The notes below the pieces were generated by a model that ran no database searches, was not told where the DNA came from, and worked only from the letters and a program-made list of their open reading frames with translations. Below are positions 1 to 4,952 of a DNA stretch of 7,047 nucleotides, piece after piece; the stretch's first letter is position 1; every line of letters begins with the position of its first letter. The position numbers were made by a program, and so were the translations under genes. Source of the DNA: Gp6-AA40 sp035764385 (lineage in GTDB: Bacteria > Acidobacteriota > Vicinamibacteria > Vicinamibacterales > UBA2999); assembly GCA_035764385.1 (NCBI GenBank), contig DASTZI010000190.1, positions 1 to 7,047 on the forward strand, in the 5' to 3' direction.

Positions 1-547
1 GAAGCACCACCTGGGCGCCGGGACCCGGACCGACAAACGCTTTTAACTCGGTGCCCGGCGCTTCGCCTCCCAGCCGCCGCGCGAGTACGGCGTGCGAGCC
101 GAGGAAGACGTTGGGCATGAGAAGCGTGAGCGGCGCCACCATGTCGGTCGCTTCAATCGGCGTCGGGCCCTGCATGCCTTTGGAAACCGCCGAGCCGTTG
201 TCGAATGCCGTGTTCAGCGTGATTTCCACATCGCCGACCCGAGCTTCGACCGCGAGTGATTGGGGATCGAGATTGGGCCCGTAGCGCAGCTCTACGCGTC
301 GGGTGATGACATTGATCGGAGCAGCAATCTGCCCTTGACCGCTGATGACGAGCCCCTGCGCATCCGACCGGACCATGACGTCCTGATGTCCGATGGGCGT
401 TCCACGCAGAAAGACGGTGTAGCCGACCGAGGCCGGAGCAGCTGCGGGAACAGGGGGCACCTGCTGCGCCTGCGCCGACACGCTTCGCACCAGGCCCGGC
501 AGCGCCAGAAACAGGAGAAGCGTCCAAGTAAAATGAAACGTGCGCAC
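1..547 (-). CDS. Exported protein of unknown function (N-terminal part, runs off left edge)
   Basis: The frame is open from a GTG at 547-545 to the window edge (182 residues) and has an in-frame TAA seven codons upstream of the GTG. The first 25 or so residues form a classical Sec signal peptide: MRTFHF, a hydrophobic core TLLLFLALPGL, then SVSA before QAQQ, so cleavage is likely after residue 25 or 27. A Pro/Ala-rich linker (about 30-40) follows. Residues 41-182 are rich in alternating hydrophobic and polar stretches, with YTVFLRGTPIG near 43-53, ITRRVELRYGP near 81-91 and LLMPNVFLGSHAVLARRL near 142-159, suggesting a periplasmic beta-rich domain. No cysteine is visible, so it is not a lipoprotein. 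I do not recognise the family, and the missing C-terminus could carry an enzymatic domain. It is divergent from ygfZ. The coding sense is supported by signal-peptide logic and the lack of stops; no function is assigned. Confidence 0.72.
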   Translation of the reverse strand, partial: MRTFHFTWTLLLFLALPGLVRSVSAQAQQVPPVPAAAPASVGYTVFLRGTPIGHQDVMVRSDAQGLVISGQGQIAAPINVITRRVELRYGPNLDPQSLAVEARVGDVEITLNTAFDNGSAVSKGMQGPTPIEATDMVAPLTLLMPNVFLGSHAVLARRLGGEAPGTELKAFVGPGPGAQVVL

Positions 548-594
548 CTTACGAAATCGTATCAGTTAGGCTCGCTTTCAACGAAGCACCGCGG
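548..594. promoter_or_regulatory. Divergent intergenic region between exported-protein gene and ygfZ
   Basis: This 47-bp gap must hold any local promoter for the exported-protein gene and probably for ygfZ. On the minus strand TTGAAA (581-576) is a five-of-six match to a -35 box. TACGAT (561-556) is a weak -10, but the spacer is only 14 bp, shorter than the usual 16-18, so this pairing is tentative. With that -10, transcription would start only a few bases before the GTG at 547. On the plus strand I see no convincing -10/-35 pair and no clear Shine-Dalgarno sequence before the ygfZ ATG. Confidence 0.25.
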
Positions 595-1548
595 ATGACC
601 TCCCCCGACGACTACACAGCCCTCCACGAAAGCGCAGTAATCGGAGCAATTTCTGCCCGGGGGCAGGTCGCAGTAGCTGGTCCGGAGCGCGCCACCTTTC
701 TCCAAGGGTTTCTGACAAACGACACTGCATCGCTTGTTCCAGGGCACGGCTGTTATGCGGCATGGCTGACGCCACAGGGCCGGATGCTGTGCGACCTTCA
801 TGTGCTGGAATCGGGAGAGATGATGTTGCTGGACGTTCCGGCAAATGAGGTTGTTCAGATCGCCGATCGTCTCGAGCAGTTCCATTTCTCGGAAGATGTC
901 CAGATCGCGGCGCTCGACACGCTTCGCAGCGTGTGGGTACACGGCCCCTCAGCGGCACGACTGCTCGGACACGAGGAGTACAACAGCTGGGCGCAGTACC
1001 AAAACGCACGTGTTGAGTTTGCCGGAGCGCCGGTCGTGCTTGCGCGCATCGACCAGCTCGGCGTGCCAGGATTTGTGATTTATGCGGATGCACAACAGCT
1101 GGATGAGGTGAGCCGCGCAATCGCTGCAACCGGGGCGCTGCACGCGGACGCGCAAACACTCGAAGCGGCACGCATCGAAGCGCGCTATCCGGTGTTCGGC
1201 GTGGACATGACGTCCGACACCATTCCACTCGAAGCCGGGATCGAAGACCGCGCGATTTCGCTGACGAAGGGATGCTACGTCGGGCAGGAGGTCATCATTC
1301 GCGTCCTGCACCGCGGACACGGTCGCGTGGCGCGAAAGCTTGTGCAGCTGCAGGTCGAAGGTGAAGCGCCGTCACCACAGGCGAACGTGTTTGCCGGCGA
1401 TCGAGAGATCGGTTTCATCACCAGCGCCGCACAATCACCGCGGCTCGGCCCGATTGCTCTCGGTTATCTGCACCGCGATTTTCTGATTCCAGGAACGGCG
1501 GTCGAAGTGGAGCTCGGCGATCGTCGCGCTCGCGCGGTTGTTTCGTAG
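595..1548 (+). CDS. ygfZ: YgfZ/GcvT-family folate-binding protein (Fe-S cluster assembly/repair)
   Basis: This 317-residue protein is close to the usual length of the family (about 326 in E. coli). The N-terminal part carries a GcvT-like fold, with GPERATFLQGFLTND near residues 30-44 and YAAWLTPQGRMLCDL near 53-67. The family signature K-G-C-Y-x-G-Q-E is intact at residues 225-232, with the key cysteine at C227; the segment RVLHRGHGRVARKL follows. The C-terminal 70 or so residues form the small barrel domain (DREIGFITS, ALGYLHRDFL). In E. coli, YgfZ is a cytoplasmic tetrahydrofolate-dependent factor that supports certain Fe-S enzymes such as MiaB; that role is transferred here by family. The ATG at 595 is the only sensible start, although no good ribosome binding site precedes it. 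The gene is divergent from the exported-protein gene and convergent with the Nudix gene. Its TAG stop lies inside the left arm of an inverted repeat. Confidence 0.93.
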   Translation: MTSPDDYTALHESAVIGAISARGQVAVAGPERATFLQGFLTNDTASLVPGHGCYAAWLTPQGRMLCDLHVLESGEMMLLDVPANEVVQIADRLEQFHFSEDVQIAALDTLRSVWVHGPSAARLLGHEEYNSWAQYQNARVEFAGAPVVLARIDQLGVPGFVIYADAQQLDEVSRAIAATGALHADAQTLEAARIEARYPVFGVDMTSDTIPLEAGIEDRAISLTKGCYVGQEVIIRVLHRGHGRVARKLVQLQVEGEAPSPQANVFAGDREIGFITSAAQSPRLGPIALGYLHRDFLIPGTAVEVELGDRRARAVVS

Positions 1549-1592
1549 AGGCGGATATTTCGCAAAAGGCGGACCTGAAGGTGCGCCTCTAC
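1545..1592. repeat. Inverted repeat spanning the ygfZ / Nudix convergent junction
   Basis: GTAGAGGCG at 1545-1553 is perfectly repeated in inverse orientation as CGCCTCTAC at 1584-1592, leaving a 30-bp centre. GGCGGA occurs twice inside as a direct repeat (1550-1555 and 1568-1573), so the right arm can also fold with the nearer copy. The arms contain both stop codons: TAG of ygfZ at 1546-1548 and TAG of the Nudix gene at 1591-1589, each followed by AGGCG. It looks like a decayed dispersed palindromic intergenic element, but only one copy is in this window, so membership of a family is inference. Confidence 0.55.
1564..1588 (-). terminator. Probable intrinsic terminator of the mutY-kinase-Nudix block
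   Basis: Immediately after the Nudix stop codon, the minus strand folds into a ten-pair stem (arms 1588-1579 and 1576-1567) with one G-G mismatch and a two-base loop. TTTT at 1567-1564 follows, the first T closing the stem. The short U tract makes it a weak to moderate intrinsic terminator. On the plus strand the stem is followed by CTCTAC rather than T residues, so termination would favour the minus direction; it could still slow transcription coming from ygfZ. Confidence 0.5.
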
Positions 1593-1972
1593 ACACCCGT
1601 CAACCGCCGAATCAATTCGTCATCGGCGGGCGGAAAGTTCAGGGACGACAACGCGTCGCGTGCCACCCAGTTCATCTCCTGGCCGATCATCGGTGTCGGG
1701 GTACCAATCACATCGCAACGATAGAAAAAGAGCGTCACGACGCGGTCCGTGTATTCGTGCGATGTTTCGAGGACGAGATCCTGCATGACGATGTTGACGT
1801 CGAGCTCCTCGTGCATCTCGCGGCACAGCGCCTCGGTGTGCGATTCGCCATCCGCTACTTTGCCGCCTGGGAATTCCCAGAATCCGGCGAGATGAACCCC
1901 GTGCTGCCGCCGCGTCACGAGAAACCGACCCTCACGCTCGATGACGGCAGCGACGACCAGGATGCGCGTCAC
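1589..1972 (-). CDS. MutT/NudG-type Nudix hydrolase ((deoxy)nucleoside triphosphate pyrophosphohydrolase)
   Basis: This 127-residue protein is the normal size for a single-domain MutT-like enzyme. The Nudix box is complete at residues 37-59: G37, E43, then R51-E52 and E55-E56 for metal binding, with D58 in place of the usual glycine before V59. Upstream, FWEFPGG (31-37) is typical of MutT/NudG nucleotide pyrophosphohydrolases. Such enzymes hydrolyse NTPs or dNTPs to the monophosphate and pyrophosphate and can clean the nucleotide pool of oxidised bases. The C-terminal FPPADDELI (113-121) aligns by eye with FPPANEPVI of E. coli MutT, placing D117 where MutT has the 8-oxoguanine-contacting N119. 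An aspartate there is more like NudG, so strict 8-oxo-dGTP specificity should not be assumed. The start is GTG (1972-1970), overlapping the kinase stop as GTGA, so translation is probably coupled. mutT is a plausible alternative name. Confidence 0.88.
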   Translation of the reverse strand: MTRILVVAAVIEREGRFLVTRRQHGVHLAGFWEFPGGKVADGESHTEALCREMHEELDVNIVMQDLVLETSHEYTDRVVTLFFYRCDVIGTPTPMIGQEMNWVARDALSSLNFPPADDELIRRLTGV

Positions 1973-3609
1973 TGCGCCGGATTGTGATCCAGCGCCATCC
2001 GTACGCTCTCAGCGAGCTGCGATGGCGTGAACGGCTTCTGCAGCAGCGGCACCCCGCCCCAGAACGCACCGTGCACTTCGGTCGCGTCGTCGGTGTAGCC
2101 CGACATGTAGAGCACACGCAGGTTGGGCATTTGCTGCAACAGACGCGCCGCGAGATTCGGTCCGCTCATCCCCGGCATCACGACGTCGGTAATGAGCATG
2201 TCAGTCAGCGCCACGGACTTGGATGCCCAGTCGATCGCCTCTTCTCCGTTGCGCGCTTCAAAGACCGTGTAGCCGCGGCGGCGCAGCGCTTGAGCGGAAA
2301 TCTCGCGGATGGCGTCGTTGTCTTCGACGAGCAGCAGTGTTTCCGTTCCTTCGGTCGCGCCTCGTACGGCGTGCGGCCGCTCGAGGGAAGCCGGCGCGTC
2401 GGTGACCGGCAGATAGATACGAATGGACGTGCCACGATCGGGCGCCGTATCCATCGCGATCCCGCCGCCGCTTTGATCGATGATGGCGTAGACGGTGGCC
2501 AGACCAAGCCCGGTGCCTTTGCCCTTTGCCTTTGTCGTGAAGAACGGCTCGAAGGCGTGCGCGCGCGTCGTCTCGTCCATGCCGACACCCGTGTCCGTAA
2601 TCGACAGCATGACGTACGGACCTGGTTCGAGTACCAGGCCTTCCGCGGTGAGAGGTTCCTCGGTCAACTCGACGTTGGCGGTTTCGATCGTCACGTAGCC
2701 GCCTGTCGGCATCGCATCACGAGCATTGAGGACCAGATTCACGATCACTTGCTCGAGCTGACTGGCGTCAGCTTTGACGAAGCCGAGTCCCGCCGCGAGT
2801 CTTGCGTCCGTATGAATGTGATCGCCGATGAGACGCGGCAGCATGTGCAGAAGACCGGCGACGCTGTCGTTGACATTGAGCACCGTCGGATTCAGGAGCT
2901 GCTTGCGGCTGAAGGCGAGGAGTTGACGTGTGAGCGCCGCGCCCCGATCCGCTGCGAGCCGGATTTCGCCTACCTCGCGCGCCGTTTCCGGATCCAGATT
3001 CGCTCGTTCGGCGATCATGTCCGTGTAGCCGATGACTGCCGTCAGAAGATTGTTGAAATCATGTGCGACGCCACCCGCGAGCCTGCCGATCGCCTCCATC
3101 TTCTGCGACTGACGCAGTTGTTCCTCCCGATCCTGCAGCGCCCGGCTCGCTTGCCAGTCGCGAAGCGCGTACCGGATTGAACGTTCGAGGTGAGCGCCGA
3201 CCAGATGCTTCTCGACGTAGTCGGCCGCGCCTTCACGGAGCGCCGCTTCGTCCAGGGCACCGCTTCCGTAGCCGGTCATCAGGATGAAGGGTTTGTCAGC
3301 GCCGAGATCTTTCGCGGCTCTGATCACGTCGAGTCCGGTTCCATCCGGCAGCCGCTGGTCGACGAGATAGATGTCGTGATGATCAGCTTTGATGCGTTCG
3401 AGGCCGGCCGCCGCAGTCGTGACGACCTCGATCTTGCGCTCGAAATGCGCGTCGATCAGCGCCATCTCGATGAGGGCCTGCGCCTGCGGATCGTCATCGA
3501 TCAGCAGAATGCTGACGTGGCGAAGATCGTGCTGACGCGTCTGCCGAGCGACGCCGGCTGAACCCTCGGGCCTGTCGAGTTTCTGCACGACACGATTCAT
3601 CGGCTCCAT
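1969..3609 (-). CDS. Soluble hybrid histidine kinase, REC-HisKA-HATPase-REC
   Basis: This 546-residue protein has no signal peptide or membrane segment, so it is cytoplasmic. Domain order: a poorly conserved N-terminus (1-30); receiver domain about 32-150 with acidic triad D38-D40, phospho-acceptor D84 (DQRLPDGTG), T112 and K134; a linker rich in Gln/Glu (about 152-170) that may continue as a helix; HisKA with H183 in AGGVAHDFNNLL; an HATPase domain with N box around N291-N295, D339-x-G-x-G (G1), FEPFFTTK (F box, 353-360) and GTGLGL (365-370); and a C-terminal receiver about 424-540 with E429-D430, D475 (TDVVMPGMSG), S503 and K525. All catalytic residues are present. The layout suggests that an upstream kinase signals to the first receiver and that the C-terminal receiver passes phosphate on or holds it. 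No output domain or partner is encoded nearby. The ATG at 3609 is used; M4 (3600) is also possible, with GGAG close before it. It lies 95 bp after mutY and overlaps the Nudix gene by four bases. Confidence 0.93.
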   Translation of the reverse strand: MEPMNRVVQKLDRPEGSAGVARQTRQHDLRHVSILLIDDDPQAQALIEMALIDAHFERKIEVVTTAAAGLERIKADHHDIYLVDQRLPDGTGLDVIRAAKDLGADKPFILMTGYGSGALDEAALREGAADYVEKHLVGAHLERSIRYALRDWQASRALQDREEQLRQSQKMEAIGRLAGGVAHDFNNLLTAVIGYTDMIAERANLDPETAREVGEIRLAADRGAALTRQLLAFSRKQLLNPTVLNVNDSVAGLLHMLPRLIGDHIHTDARLAAGLGFVKADASQLEQVIVNLVLNARDAMPTGGYVTIETANVELTEEPLTAEGLVLEPGPYVMLSITDTGVGMDETTRAHAFEPFFTTKAKGKGTGLGLATVYAIIDQSGGGIAMDTAPDRGTSIRIYLPVTDAPASLERPHAVRGATEGTETLLLVEDNDAIREISAQALRRRGYTVFEARNGEEAIDWASKSVALTDMLITDVVMPGMSGPNLAARLLQQMPNLRVLYMSGYTDDATEVHGAFWGGVPLLQKPFTPSQLAESVRMALDHNPAQ

Positions 3610-3678
3610 CCAGTGTGAAGGGCAACTGCCGCCGTTTCAGGTTACGGTAGCACGCGTTTTCAGCGGAAAAGCTCAACA

Positions 3679-3695
3679 GCCCAAGTTTTTTGGGC
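3679..3695 (-). terminator. Hairpin between mutY and the kinase gene (possible weak terminator)
   Basis: A perfect six-pair stem, GCCCAA at 3679-3684 against TTGGGC at 3690-3695, closes a five-base loop in the 95-bp gap after mutY. Read on the minus strand it is followed by TGTTGAGC and only then TTTT, so the T tract is displaced and termination would be partial at best. It may attenuate read-through from mutY into the kinase gene or stabilise the mutY mRNA end. The rest of the gap (3610-3678) shows no promoter that I can defend. Confidence 0.3.
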
Positions 3696-3704
3696 AAAAC
3701 ACCC

Positions 3705-4391
3705 TCACCGCTTGCGCTTGGATTCACGCCATGGAAACGAGCTGCACAAGCTCGTCATTGGGCACGACTCGCATTTCGGCTGGCGAGCGACGCATACGGT
3801 GGCGCCGAGGTCCATCAGCGCCTGATTGAAATCGAAGACGTGTTTGCGCGGCACGAGCGCTTCCGACACCGCCCACAGGTGCTTCTTCGTCGCGTGAGCT
3901 TTCGGATCGCCGCGTCGAACGAACACCCGAAACAGCACGCGGGCGACGTTGGTGTCGAGAATGGCGGCACGTTCGCCAAACGCGAAGCTCCGGATGGCGC
4001 CGGCTGTGTAGGCGCCGATGCCTTTGAAGGACAGCAGGGTCTGCTGATCGGAGGGAAGCTGACCGCCGTACCGCGTCACCGACTCACGCGCGATGGCGTG
4101 CAGCCGTCGCGGCCTGATGTTGTAGCCAAGCGGCCGCCAGGTTTGCGAGACCTCGTCCTCCGACGCGGAGGCAAGCGCTTCGAGCGAGGGGTACTTATCG
4201 AGCCATTCGTGATACTTCGGCACGACGCGATCGACCTGCGTCTGCTGCAGCATCACCTCGGAAACGAGGATGTGATACGGGTCGCTGGTGCGTCGCCACG
4301 GCAGGTCGCGGCCGTTGCGGCGATACCAGGCGAGAATCGCCCGCCGGAAACGCTGACGGGCATCGGGTGACGGCAGGGAAGCGGCAGACAT
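3705..4391 (-). CDS. mutY: A/G-specific adenine glycosylase MutY, short form without C-terminal Nudix-like domain
   Basis: MutY removes adenine mispaired with 8-oxoguanine or guanine in DNA, starting base excision repair. The 228 residues cover the whole catalytic region: LPWR (30-33), catalytic E45 within SEVMLQQTQV (44-53), the helix-hairpin-helix GIGAYTAGAI (124-133) and catalytic D146 in ILDTNVARV. A [4Fe-4S] cluster is bound by C200-x6-C207-x2-C210-x5-C216. FNQALMDLGA (188-197) is also characteristic of MutY rather than endonuclease III. Y128 sits where endonuclease III has its lysine, consistent with a monofunctional glycosylase. The protein stops 12 residues after the last cluster cysteine with a basic tail, whereas E. 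coli MutY (350 residues) continues into a MutT-like 8-oxoG-recognition domain. Y90-N91 replaces the usual YY/YG pair after GLG. The ATG at 4391 is preceded by AGAGG. It is divergent from the adenosyltransferase gene across 21 bp. Confidence 0.92.
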   Translation of the reverse strand: MSAASLPSPDARQRFRRAILAWYRRNGRDLPWRRTSDPYHILVSEVMLQQTQVDRVVPKYHEWLDKYPSLEALASASEDEVSQTWRPLGYNIRPRRLHAIARESVTRYGGQLPSDQQTLLSFKGIGAYTAGAIRSFAFGERAAILDTNVARVLFRVFVRRGDPKAHATKKHLWAVSEALVPRKHVFDFNQALMDLGATVCVARQPKCESCPMTSLCSSFPWRESKRKR

Positions 4392-4398
4392 CCGCCTC

Positions 4399-4404
4399 TA
4401 TAAT
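4399..4404 (+). promoter_or_regulatory. TATAAT -10 box of the adenosyltransferase-thiI-fbaB run
   Basis: A perfect TATAAT sits eight bases before the TTG start at 4413. A -10 box here places transcription start at about 4411-4413, on or just before the start codon, giving a leaderless or nearly leaderless mRNA. The region between carries no Shine-Dalgarno sequence, which agrees. The expected -35 position (about 4376-4381, GGGAAG) does not match TTGACA, so the promoter would rely on the -10 or on another sigma factor. The same AT-rich spot lies seven bases before the mutY ATG on the other strand (reads ATTATA) and could serve both directions. Confidence 0.5.
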
Positions 4405-4412
4405 TTCACGCG

Positions 4413-4952
4413 TTGAAGATCTACACGAAGACCGGAGATACAGGACAGACGTCGCTCTTCGACAACACCCGGGTGTCGAAAGCCGACGCGCGCGTGGACG
4501 CCTACGGCGAGGTCGATGAATTGAACGCCTGCCTCGGCACGGCCCGCGCCGCGGGCGTCGACGAAGAAATCGGGGCGATTGTCGAGTCGTTGCAGAAGGA
4601 TCTCTTTGCCCTCGGCGCACGCCTCGCGGATCCGGCCACGCGCATTGCCGCGCGCGTCGACAAAGTCGTGATCGGCAACGACGCGGTTGAGCGGATCGAG
4701 CTGACGATCGATCGGCTCGAAGCGACGCTGCCGCCGCTACGCCGGTTCATCCTTCCGGGCGGTTCGGCCGCGGGTGCGGCGCTGCATCTGGCGCGAACCG
4801 TCTGCCGCCGCGCGGAACGACGTGTCATCGGCCTCGGGACCGGCGCCGTCGATCCAATCCTCATCGTGTACCTGAACCGGTTGTCGGATCTGCTGTTCGT
4901 GATGGCCCGGGCAGTGAACCATCGAGCCGGGGTTGCGGAAACCGAGTGGTGA
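4413..4952 (+). CDS. pduO: PduO-type cob(I)alamin/cobyrinate adenosyltransferase
   Basis: This enzyme transfers the adenosyl group of ATP to reduced cob(I)alamin or its corrinoid precursor, making the coenzyme B12 form. The 179 residues are a full-length stand-alone PduO domain. The N-terminal ATP-binding motif TKTGDTGQT spans 5-13; RVSKADARVDAYGEVDELN spans 20-38. F112 lies in RRFILPGGS (110-118), R128 and R132 in ARTVCRRAER (127-136), and YLNRLSDLLFVMAR at 153-166. D35, F112, R128 and R132 fall at the same numbers as the active-site residues described in Lactobacillus reuteri PduO (salt bridge D35-R128 and corrin-facing F112), from memory. The start is TTG: the family begins with MKIYTKTGD, and an in-frame TAA at 4401-4403 rules out an earlier start. 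No corrinoid synthesis or B12-dependent enzyme gene is visible nearby, so the protein may serve salvage. It is first in the run and overlaps thiI. Confidence 0.94.
   Translation: MKIYTKTGDTGQTSLFDNTRVSKADARVDAYGEVDELNACLGTARAAGVDEEIGAIVESLQKDLFALGARLADPATRIAARVDKVVIGNDAVERIELTIDRLEATLPPLRRFILPGGSAAGAALHLARTVCRRAERRVIGLGTGAVDPILIVYLNRLSDLLFVMARAVNHRAGVAETEW

Noticed and set aside
153..527. A minus-strand frame starting at a TTG at 527 within the left-edge gene.
   Set aside because: Its product is compositionally odd and unlike a folded protein, whereas the neighbouring minus-strand frame from GTG 547 has a proper signal peptide and runs unbroken to the edge.
1969..1987. Possible gene-fusion or frameshift between the kinase and Nudix genes.
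   Set aside because: The GTGA stop-start overlap is a normal operon junction: the kinase receiver domain is complete to its C-terminal helix and the Nudix protein has a complete N-terminal strand.
1984..3180. A 398-codon open frame on the plus strand antisense to the kinase gene.
   Set aside because: It lies wholly opposite a gene with every kinase motif intact, its translation is Arg/His-rich without any domain, and long antisense frames are expected in high-GC coding DNA.
3690..4370. A 226-codon open frame on the plus strand opposite mutY.
   Set aside because: It is antisense to a complete MutY catalytic domain and its translation shows no recognisable motif.
4390..4400. TAGAGGCGGAT on the minus strand before mutY is identical to 1546-1556 at the ygfZ end, suggesting a second repeat copy.
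   Set aside because: Several 11-base matches are expected by chance in 7 kb on both strands, and no palindromic partner arm is present at the mutY site.
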